Of a DNA stretch of 23,457 bases, positions 1-5,350 are shown in pieces. The position numbers and the translations under genes were made by a program. The notes beneath the pieces are model-generated. The model did no database searches, was not told where the DNA came from, and saw nothing but the letters and a program-made list of their open reading frames with translations. Source of the stretch: DASXMX01 sp036794395 (GTDB lineage Bacteria; Planctomycetota; Phycisphaerae; Tepidisphaerales; Tepidisphaeraceae). The first letter of the stretch is position 1. Every line of letters starts with the position of its first letter. The DNA lies in assembly GCA_036794395.1 (NCBI GenBank), contig DAIRGS010000089.1, positions 1-23,457 of the forward strand, in the 5' to 3' direction.

Positions 1-62
1 AATGGTAACATCTTAACGGTTGCAGCGCGCAACCAAGTTGCAATGTGCTCTAAGAGGCTCTA

Positions 63-416
63 ATGCCGTCATTCCGCTACGTGATCCTTCACCATTCCGA
101 TGTAGATGAGCCGCACTTCGATCTGATGTTTGAAACGTATCCGGGTTCTCCACTGGCCACGTGGCGGAGCGACCAGTGGCCCATCGAGAGGCCGCTGAAT
201 CTGACCCGCCTGCGCGACCATCGGCGGTTTTATCTCGATTACGAAGGACCGGTATCCGACCATCGCGGGGCGGTTCAGCGAGTAACCGACGGACAGTGTG
301 AAGTCGAGGTGGGAGAGCTTTCGGTCTGGACGATCAAGCTGCTCACCGGAACAGCGCCGACAACGCTCGTATTGCGGCCCGCCGCCGATCAGCAGTGGCG
401 GGTGGAACCCAGATAA
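63..416 (+). CDS. LigD N-terminal (3'-phosphoesterase-like) domain protein
   Basis: A 117-residue protein consisting of one small domain resembling the stand-alone LigD N-terminal-like proteins of planctomycetes. Seen: an N-terminal block RYVILHHSD then HFDLMFE, matching the family's 'His-x-Asp-x-Met-x-Glu' strand, and later DHRRFYLDYEGPVSDHRG, matching the conserved 'DHR..YLDYEGPVS' block. In LigD this domain trims 3' ends during non-homologous end joining; whether the stand-alone versions are active is unknown, so a DNA end-processing role is only inferred. The ATG has an AGAGG about 6 bases upstream. A short hairpin (GGTTGC/GCAACC, 18-34) lies in the leader. No NHEJ gene is visible nearby. 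A relic of a related gene end lies at 4634-4687. The family call is from memory of the motifs, not a search. Confidence 0.65.
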   Translation: MPSFRYVILHHSDVDEPHFDLMFETYPGSPLATWRSDQWPIERPLNLTRLRDHRRFYLDYEGPVSDHRGAVQRVTDGQCEVEVGELSVWTIKLLTGTAPTTLVLRPAADQQWRVEPR

Positions 417-420
417 AGTG

Positions 421-566
421 ATTCACCGCAAAGACGCAGAGGAGTCAAAAAGGGACGAGAGAGCTTACCTGCCAATTTGGAGAGCAGTTTGTCGCGCGTG
501 TTGCGCGCCTCACGCACCCGCTATATCCCCGTTTTTCTCTGCGATCTCTGCGCCTCTGCGGTGAAT
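421..566. repeat. Palindromic repeat element, copy A (ATTCACCGCAGAGACGC family)
   Basis: Terminal inverted repeats of about 22 bp begin with ATTCACCGCAAAGACGCAGA at 421 and end with CTCTGCGGTGAAT at 566; 19 of 22 positions pair. The core includes TTTGTCGCGCGTGTTGCGC. It fills the gap between two convergent genes. The same ends and core recur in copy B (1813-1992). No ORF inside is credible. It looks like a non-coding MITE or large REP-type element. Confidence 0.8.
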
Positions 567-595
567 CATGGTTTTTCCGGGCTAAACCAAGTCGT

Positions 596-1648
596 TCACG
601 GCTGCGCCTCAAGCACCAGATTGAACGGGGTCTGCGTCGCCCGGCGGAAGCGGGAGAAACCGCCCTGTCGGATGACTTCGTCGAGGCGTTTTTCACCGGC
701 CTGGGCGCCGAGGGCGGGGCCATTGCCGGATTGGGAGGCGGGAACGCAGATCAGCGTTGAAGCGCCGTAGAAAACCCGGCCGATGGGATTGAGATTCTCT
801 TCGGGCGCATCGTTGGCGAAGGGCTCGACGATCATCCATACGCCGTCCGGGCGCAACGACTGCCTGACTTGCTTTGCGCAGCCGACCGGATCGGCCATGT
901 CATGCAGGCAATCGAAGCAGGCGACGAGGTCATAATCCTTACCCGAAAAATCGGTGGCGGAGGCCATTTGAAATTTGCAGTTGGTCAGGCCGGCTCCATC
1001 GGCCATCTTTTGTGCCGACGCGATCGACGGCGCGTGAATATCGAAGCCCGTGAACTGGGATTTGGGGAATGCCTCGGCCATCAGCATCGTTGAATAACCA
1101 TATCCACAGCCGACGTCCGCGACTTTTGCGCCGGACTTGAGGCGCGCACCAACTCCGTTGAGTGAAGGAATCCAATTGGCGACGATATTGCCGGCGTAGT
1201 TCGGACGGAAGAACCGCGCGGTACCACTGAAGAGGCATCCATCATGCTCACCCCAGCCGAGTCCGCGGCCGCTGCGGAACATCGTTTCGAATTTCGGCAG
1301 ATCGCGAAACAGGGATTGGAGAATGTCATAGGCCCCATGCATGAACACGGGACTGTTCTCATCCGCCATCGCCAACGCCGCTTCTTCGGAAAGCGTGAAG
1401 GTTTTAGCAACTGCGTCGTAGCTGACGTAACCACCCGCCGCCTGGTTCATCAGCCATTCGCGGGTGCAGCGTTCGTCAGTACCGGCTTTTTTAGAGAGCT
1501 GCGCCGGCGTCAGAGGTCCCGCCCCGGCCATCGCTTTGTAGAACCCCAGCTTCTCGCCAAGGATGAACAGCGGCACGCTCATCGCCGCCCCCAGATCGAC
1601 AACGGCCTTGCCCATGAATTCCTCGAGTCGCGCTTCGTTGATTGCCAT
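596..1648 (-). CDS. Class I SAM-dependent methyltransferase, Rv2258c-like
   Basis: A 350-residue cytosolic methyltransferase transferring a methyl group from S-adenosylmethionine to an unknown substrate. Residues about 1-100 form a winged-helix dimerisation domain of the Rv2258c type (LSKKAGTDERCTREWL and GGYVSYDAVAKTFTLSEEA). The Rossmann domain follows: SAM motif I VADVGCGYGYST at about 176-187, acidic motif II FTGFDIHAPS, motif III region DYDLVACFDCLHDMADP, and a following LRPDGVWMIVEPF strand. The reading frame extends 40 codons further upstream, but ATG at 1648 is chosen because AAGGT lies at good spacing and the family starts here. The gene stands alone, with copies of one palindromic element on both sides (421-566 and 1813-1992). 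Sequence does not identify the substrate; an O-methyltransferase is one possibility. Confidence 0.9.
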   Translation of the reverse strand: MAINEARLEEFMGKAVVDLGAAMSVPLFILGEKLGFYKAMAGAGPLTPAQLSKKAGTDERCTREWLMNQAAGGYVSYDAVAKTFTLSEEAALAMADENSPVFMHGAYDILQSLFRDLPKFETMFRSGRGLGWGEHDGCLFSGTARFFRPNYAGNIVANWIPSLNGVGARLKSGAKVADVGCGYGYSTMLMAEAFPKSQFTGFDIHAPSIASAQKMADGAGLTNCKFQMASATDFSGKDYDLVACFDCLHDMADPVGCAKQVRQSLRPDGVWMIVEPFANDAPEENLNPIGRVFYGASTLICVPASQSGNGPALGAQAGEKRLDEVIRQGGFSRFRRATQTPFNLVLEAQP

Positions 1649-1704
1649 GGCGCACCTTACCTTTGAATGGAAACAGCCCGCATCCCCCGTTGATTTCAAG
1701 AACG

Positions 1705-1732
1705 AATATACGGGCTGTGCCGGGCGGGTCCA
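1705..1732 (-). promoter_or_regulatory. Candidate promoter of the methyltransferase gene
   Basis: On the minus strand TGGACC (1732-1727) and TATATT (1710-1705) are separated by 16 bases, about 57 bases upstream of the chosen ATG. An 8-bp perfect inverted repeat, ACAGCCCG (1673-1680) and CGGGCTGT (1711-1718), overlaps the start of the presumed transcript and could be an operator or a leader hairpin. It does not match a SAM or SAH riboswitch that I can recognise. This is a match by eye only. Confidence 0.35.
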
Positions 1733-1812
1733 TTTGCCGCCGAGATTTGCATGCTTTCTCCTCGGCAAAGTTTGCCGAAGGAGAAGGCGGAAGAATTCGT
1801 TTAGCTCGGATT

Positions 1813-1992
1813 ATTCACCGCAGAGACGCCGAGGACGCAGAGAATTAAGAACGAGCAAGAGCTTATACGCAGAATCGCCAACTCGTTTGTCGCGCATGTT
1901 GCGCAGCTCACACGTCTCATTCTCCCCGTCTTCTCTGCGATCTCTCTTCGAGCCTGAGCCTCAGAGCCGAAGGCTGCGACTCCGCGGTGAAT
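1813..1992. repeat. Palindromic repeat element, copy B
   Basis: Starts ATTCACCGCAGAGACGC (1813) and ends GCGGTGAAT (1992). It shares with copy A both ends, the AGAGCTTA segment, the core TTTGTCGCGCATGTTGCGC and the TCTCTGCGATCTCT stretch, in the same orientation. It is longer because its right arm carries an extra 27-bp palindrome (1946-1972) and a few flanking bases. The rest of the 1649-1812 leader holds no gene. Confidence 0.8.
1946..1972. repeat. 27-bp palindrome nested in element copy B
   Basis: Arms CTTCG/CGAAG and CCTGAG/CTCAG with a weak 3-base inner zone. A near copy is at 21351-21377, inside an unrelated element; the two match at 23 of 27 positions directly and 24 of 27 when one is reversed. 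It interrupts the right arm of copy B, where copy A has none. Confidence 0.7.
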
Positions 1993-2477
1993 CATGAATT
2001 TTTTTCGGGTTAGAGGAACGACGTGAGATTTGTCTGCGAGCGGCTTTCCCCTCGGTCAGCGGCTCTCCGAGTCGAGCAGTATTAGCCAAGAAGAATGGGG
2101 TGGCATGAGAGTGGCGGGTGGCTTAACCCATCAGACTGTAAATGTGATGGAGACTCGATGACGTAAGTCATTGAAGTGCGAAAAAGCTCCGGTGAACGCC
2201 GCGGTTTTTTGTTTCCCGAGTCGGTGAGAATCGCCGGGCGGGGATCGTGTGCCCAAGAGTTGTGCCCGACGTGCCGCGTGTGCCCGGAATTTCGTGTGCC
2301 CGATGTGCCCACGGACACTGAACTTGAGCCATAGTGTGTCCGCCACGGAACGGCGAGACCCCGCCCGAATCATGTGCCACGCGTGCCACGAGCGGAGAAC
2401 ACGGGGAATCGCGGTGTGCTCGCAGATCGCTTGGAATCTTCTGGAAGTTACGGCATGTGAAGGCTAACTTGGCGACG
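1993..2477. other. Gene-less stretch with a TGTGCCC motif cluster
   Basis: No convincing gene on either strand. The notable content is five TGTGCCC heptamers between 2248 and 2310 (starting at 2248, 2261, 2279, 2295 and 2304), irregularly spaced by 9 to 18 bases. Further downstream, looser GTGCCACG variants occur near 2372-2388. Short overlapping ORFs here have low-complexity composition and no recognisable motif. Confidence 0.5.
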
Positions 2478-2987
2478 ATGAGCGAGGACTTATTGATCGG
2501 CGTTCTCGGGAATCAGAAATCCGGCAAGACCGAAACTTGGAATGCACTCTTTGGTCGAACGGTGCATATCGGAAAGCGGTTACGACCGTTGTGGCTGACG
2601 GACACCGAGTATGTGGATGTGTTCCTCGTCAGTGGGTCATCCGAGGAGCGAAACAAATACGTGGGTGACCTAATCACCGTGAAGCATCCTCGAATCGTCC
2701 TCTGTTCATTCCAGTACCGCGAAGGCGTGAGTGAAAGTTTCAGTTACTTCTCGGAGCGGGAATACTTCCTGTTCGTTCAATGGCTGAATCCCGGTTACAG
2801 CGATAGGGCTGCCGGAAGTGATTTGCTCGGGCTGATTCCCCTCCTCCTCGCAGAGGAATCATTGCTGAGCATGAGGAACGGCAAATGCGATGTGGAATCG
2901 CGCGTGCGTGAAATACGAGAATTCATCTCGGGTTGGGCAGGGCCACGCGGGCTGATTCAGACGGCGGGTCAAACGCAACTTGTGTGA
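2478..2987 (+). CDS. Small P-loop NTPase of unknown family
   Basis: A 169-residue soluble protein with an unmistakable Walker A motif, GNQKSGKT at residues 11-18, directly after the first beta strand (LLIGVLG) and followed by a helix ETWNALFG. This arrangement and the short length suggest a GTPase-like fold, but no NKxD motif for guanine recognition is visible, so nucleotide specificity is open. Other notable stretches are PRIVLCSFQY and FLFVQWLNPGY, which look conserved but which I do not assign to a family. ATG 2478 begins just before the P-loop; an in-frame GTG at 2457 has a better spaced GGAAG and could be the true start, adding 7 residues. The gene is convergent with 3033-4145. The inverted pair CGTGTGCCCGA (2293) and TCGGGCACACG (3012) lies on either side of it. 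Confidence 0.7.
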   Translation: MSEDLLIGVLGNQKSGKTETWNALFGRTVHIGKRLRPLWLTDTEYVDVFLVSGSSEERNKYVGDLITVKHPRIVLCSFQYREGVSESFSYFSEREYFLFVQWLNPGYSDRAAGSDLLGLIPLLLAEESLLSMRNGKCDVESRVREIREFISGWAGPRGLIQTAGQTQLV

Positions 2988-3032
2988 TGAGCTTCGTGTC
3001 TTTGACGTTGTTCGGGCACACGGGCCGTCGGA

Positions 3033-4145
3033 TCATTGATTGGGCTGCCAAGCACGGTCGATGAATGGCTTGATCGCAGTCAGCGTGAGCAGCTTATTCG
3101 GGTCGGTTTGCCAATCGACCCCCGCCAGTGCTTTCCGATCCCATAGCCCAATAAACATCATTTGGTCAGTGGGGCCGTCCGCGGAAATGCTGGCCTGATC
3201 CCAAGGCAGGTTTGAGGCGTGAAAGACTTTCAAGATGGCAGCGGAGCGGGCAAGTACGGCATCACGAGAGGGCATTGGCTCGCCCTTCTTTTGCACCGTG
3301 AACTCGACTGACACGAGGGCGTGCCCTTTCGGAGTGTGGGGGTTGTACTGCACGTCCCGCCGTTCAAGCCGATCATCCCCAAGCAGGGATTTCAGGTCGG
3401 AGGTAAGCTTCGCAAGTTCGGCGTCCGTCTTGAGCGGTGTGTCGTTTGTGTATGACTCGGCGGTGTGGTCGCTCATGTCTTCAAATTGTGCCGTGATCTG
3501 TCCGGTTCCGTTGGTAACCGTAGTCAATCCGGTTATTCGGAACGGTTCGCTTTGGTCACTCACCAGTGCCCCATTTGCACCACCGGGGGTCGTGAAGGAT
3601 GGCTCGCGAAGCAGTACCTCATACCGGAACGTTTTCACCCGCCCGTCCCCTTTGCCCGCGGGTCCGCTGTCCGAATCGAGATACCGGACAAATCCGATGT
3701 CCGTATCTGTGGCATCCAAGGAATACGGGAACGAGACGTGGCCGCGTTCAATCTCGGTTCCTTTGTCGTCCAACAGCGTCACATGTACCGCCCCCGCCTT
3801 AAGGCTGTATTTGCTGTGGTTCCTGATGTCGAAGAAATAGCGATACCGGTTCCCGATTCTCTTCACGATCTCACTCTTCACCGTGAATTCAGCAGGGGCT
3901 AGGGATTGAGTTGCGGGGGGTGCGGGGGCGGGAGGCGTCGAGTTGCTGGACGAAGTTGTTGAAGAAGGCGAGGACGAGAAGAAATTACCTAAATAAAGAC
4001 ATGAGGTAACGATCAAACCTAGTGTGACAAGAACAGCCAAGGCCGATGTATTCTGCTTTGTTGGATTAGGCATTCCGCAATTCGGGCATACCTTCGCCCG
4101 CGTGCTCACGTCCTTCCCGCACTCCTTGCACTTCTTCATTGCCAT
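3033..4145 (-). CDS. Zinc-ribbon, single-pass membrane protein
   Basis: A 370-residue protein of unknown function. Seen: a zinc ribbon with Cys at residues 6, 9, 20 and 23 (CKECG...CPNCG), one membrane segment at about 34-56 (ALAVLVTLGLIVTSCLYLG), then a Ser/Thr/Pro/Ala-rich linker to about residue 85. Next comes a beta-rich domain (about 86-215) with FFDIRNHSKYSLKAGAVHV, resembling FxLYD-type extracytoplasmic domains, and a C-terminal alpha/beta region with no family I recognise. The likely topology is ribbon in the cytoplasm and the large domain outside. The start was chosen at ATG 4145 because GAGG sits 7 bases upstream; the frame remains open a further 23 codons. A good promoter lies at 4186-4214. 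It could be a stress or envelope sensor, but that is a guess. Confidence 0.8.
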   Translation of the reverse strand: MAMKKCKECGKDVSTRAKVCPNCGMPNPTKQNTSALAVLVTLGLIVTSCLYLGNFFSSSPSSTTSSSNSTPPAPAPPATQSLAPAEFTVKSEIVKRIGNRYRYFFDIRNHSKYSLKAGAVHVTLLDDKGTEIERGHVSFPYSLDATDTDIGFVRYLDSDSGPAGKGDGRVKTFRYEVLLREPSFTTPGGANGALVSDQSEPFRITGLTTVTNGTGQITAQFEDMSDHTAESYTNDTPLKTDAELAKLTSDLKSLLGDDRLERRDVQYNPHTPKGHALVSVEFTVQKKGEPMPSRDAVLARSAAILKVFHASNLPWDQASISADGPTDQMMFIGLWDRKALAGVDWQTDPNKLLTLTAIKPFIDRAWQPNQ

Positions 4146-4185
4146 GTTTGATCCTCTACCCAAGTCCCAAAGAAAAGTGAACAGA

Positions 4186-4214
4186 ATTGTAATGGATTCT
4201 TCGAGGACGCACAA
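4186..4214 (-). promoter_or_regulatory. Promoter of the zinc-ribbon protein gene
   Basis: Minus strand: -35 TTGTGC (4214-4209), 17-base spacer, -10 TACAAT (4191-4186), 40 bases upstream of the ATG at 4145. The -10 and the spacing are good and the -35 is weak. The -35 overlaps the T-run end of the upstream terminator by two bases, so termination and initiation are packed back to back. Confidence 0.5.
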
Positions 4215-4253
4215 AACCCCCTTGCCGGTTAGTTCCGGTTCGGGGGTTTTTTT
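4213..4253 (-). terminator. Rho-independent terminator after the terminase relic
   Basis: The arms AAAACCCCC (4213-4221) and GGGGGTTTT (4242-4250) pair perfectly, and the loop holds a smaller CCGG...CCGG stem. On the minus strand the stem ends GGGGGTTTTG, 6 bases beyond the terminase stop codon; on the plus strand it ends with seven T's, so it may work both ways. Position suggests it came with the phage gene. Confidence 0.7.
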
Positions 4254-4259
4254 GTCGGC

Positions 4260-4642
4260 TCAGCGGGTGTGCGGGGTTCTCGCGTACATCCTGCCGGGCG
4301 GGCGGTGACCGATGGCGTGAGCCATGTACCGCTCAAGCTCGGCCTGCATGATCTCATTCCGCTTCCGCTGCACGACCTTCTCAGTCTCGACCGCGAGGGC
4401 CTTCGACCAATACGCGACTGCCATCGCGAGGGCGTCGAGCCGGTCGTCCTTGGCGAGTGCCCCCTTGTCTCGGGTCATCCTCGTCAGTTGGAAGAACAGT
4501 CGATACCGCTGATGGTGCTCGATGCTGTAGCCTTGCGTGCATGCCTTGGTCCTTTTGCACGAGGGCCTGATTGACGACGAGCCGGTGGGATTGGATGACC
4601 GGTTCGAGGGTGTGGCAGATGCGACGTTCCTTCTGGACGTTA
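4260..4642 (-). pseudogene. Phage terminase large subunit, 3' fragment with frameshift (T7-like)
   Basis: Remnant of the DNA-packaging ATPase/nuclease of a tailed phage. In one minus-strand frame the end of the gene reads YRLFFQLTRMTRDKGALAK, then DDRLDALAMAVAYW, the signature C-terminal nuclease-side motif of T7 gp19-type terminases. It continues to the stop at 4260. Upstream, in a different frame, the minus strand reads VQKERRICHTLEPVIQSHR, then LVVNQALVQKD, which fits the preceding part of the same family. The two parts join across a frameshift near 4520-4545. Everything upstream of about 4640 (most of the roughly 580-residue protein, including the ATPase) is missing, and the sequence switches abruptly to a LigD-N-like gene end. 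Non-functional. A strong terminator follows at 4213-4253. No other phage gene is recognisable nearby. Confidence 0.75.
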
Positions 4643-4687
4643 GTACGCCCCGTTGCCGATCAGTAATGGCGGGTTGAACCTCAATAA
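4634..4687 (+). pseudogene. Relic of a LigD-N-like gene 3' end
   Basis: In the plus frame this reads WTLVRPVADQ-stop-WRVEPQ-stop. The last codons of the intact gene at 63-416 read TTLVLRPAADQQWRVEPR-stop. The match covers about 16 codons, with one codon deleted and one CAG-to-TAA nonsense change, and includes shared bases GCCGATCAG and TGGCGGGT. It directly abuts the terminase fragment on the other strand, marking a deletion or insertion junction. It is short, so a shared non-coding repeat is an alternative explanation. Confidence 0.5.
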
Positions 4688-4713
4688 CCAGACCGCGATC
4701 GCTACTCTTTCCA

Positions 4714-4742
4714 GACGTTGCATTCCGTTGCAAACCGTTGCA
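4714..4742. repeat. 29-bp direct repeat, copy 1
   Basis: Identical over 29 bases to 4874-4902. It contains three GTTGCA units at a spacing of 10 (GTTGCATTCC, GTTGCAAACC, GTTGCA), so it is iteron-like inside. It lies beside the phage terminase relic. Possible roles are a recombinase attachment or crossover site, or a replication-type iteron. No integrase gene is in view. Confidence 0.75.
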
Positions 4743-4782
4743 CGAGTCCCGCTCATAGCCCACACGCACTCACTTCCGACAA

Positions 4783-4842
4783 CCTAATTTTAATCCTCGC
4801 GAGCACGAAATGGATTAGGATTAAGATTAGGATTAAGAGTAA
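4783..4842. repeat. GATTAR hexamer tandem tract with inverted partner
   Basis: Five hexamer units, GATTAG GATTAA GATTAG GATTAA GAGTAA, run from 4813 to 4842. CCTAATTTTAATCC (4783-4796) can pair with GGATTAAGATTAGG (4818-4831), with one mismatch, giving a hairpin. It sits between the two 29-bp direct repeats. Telomere-like in appearance only; it is an internal simple repeat. Confidence 0.7.
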
Positions 4843-4873
4843 GACACGCGCGCTCTGTCTCCCCTACTGTGTG

Positions 4874-4902
4874 GACGTTGCATTCCGTTGCAAACCGTTG
4901 CA
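4874..4902. repeat. 29-bp direct repeat, copy 2
   Basis: Perfect second copy of 4714-4742, in the same orientation, with 131 bases between the copies. It is followed by about 80 bases of unassigned sequence before the Trm112-family gene. Confidence 0.75.
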
Positions 4903-4986
4903 TCGCCACGCCGAACGGCACGCGATGACTGATACGACGAATGAATTCACCTTTCGCTGCGATCGGCGTGGGTCTATATTGGCGGC

Positions 4987-5214
4987 ATGAGCACGCACAC
5001 TGTTGATCCGGAATTGCTGGAGATTCTCCGCTGCCCGCTGACGCGGAGCCGGCTTCGGTTTGAGGGTGAATTTCTCGTGGCTGAGGTGGGTGGGCTGGCC
5101 TACCCGATCCGCGATGGCATTCCGGTGATGTTGATGGAAGAAGCACGTCTGCCGGCCGGGGTTTCGACTCTGGAAGAACTCAAGGCCCGGTTGAAGAGTT
5201 CGCCGGCGGTGTGA
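4987..5214 (+). CDS. Trm112 family protein (YcaR/UPF0434-like)
   Basis: A 75-residue protein covering the full length of the bacterial Trm112 family, small zinc-ribbon-like proteins that in other organisms activate methyltransferases. Seen: LLEILRCPLTRSRLRF near the N-terminus and AYPIRDGIPVMLMEEAR near residues 37-53, the hallmark block of the family. Only one Cys of the usual N-terminal CPxC remains, so metal binding may be lost, as in many bacterial members. The ATG at 4987 has only a weak GGCGG upstream, and a TATATT box ends 6 bases before it, so a leaderless transcript is possible. It is convergent with the kinase gene at 5351-7468; a long hairpin lies between them. Confidence 0.85.
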   Translation: MSTHTVDPELLEILRCPLTRSRLRFEGEFLVAEVGGLAYPIRDGIPVMLMEEARLPAGVSTLEELKARLKSSPAV

Positions 5215-5267
5215 ATTTCTCGAACAATCAAAATGTCCTTGATGTTGTTGAGCGAGATCGTAAATCT

Positions 5268-5311
5268 AATAGCCGAGGGCGGAAGAACCGGGGCTTCCGC
5301 CCACGGCTATT
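5268..5311. terminator. Long intergenic hairpin between convergent genes
   Basis: AATAGCCGAGGGCGGAAG (5268-5285) pairs with CTTCCGCCCACGGCTATT (5294-5311), an 18-bp stem with one A/A mismatch and an 8-base loop. There is no T-run on either side, so it is either a bidirectional, non-canonical terminator or a REP-type repeat. The CGGAAG/CTTCCG core suggests a dispersed repeat family. Confidence 0.55.
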
Positions 5312-5350
5312 AAGGGACGAACCAGACGGGAATAAACTCTGAATTCAACA

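Noticed and set aside
1673..1718. SAM or SAH riboswitch ahead of the methyltransferase
   Set aside because: Only one simple stem (ACAGCCCG/CGGGCTGT) is present; the conserved cores of known SAM or SAH riboswitches are not recognisable.
4813..4842. Telomere-like GATTAG repeats
   Set aside because: Only five imperfect units, internal to the sequence and flanked by ordinary DNA; a simple tandem repeat explains them.
4714..4902. Two 29-bp direct repeats as a CRISPR array
   Set aside because: Only two copies, a 131-bp spacing far beyond usual spacers, internal iterons in the repeat, and no cas gene nearby.
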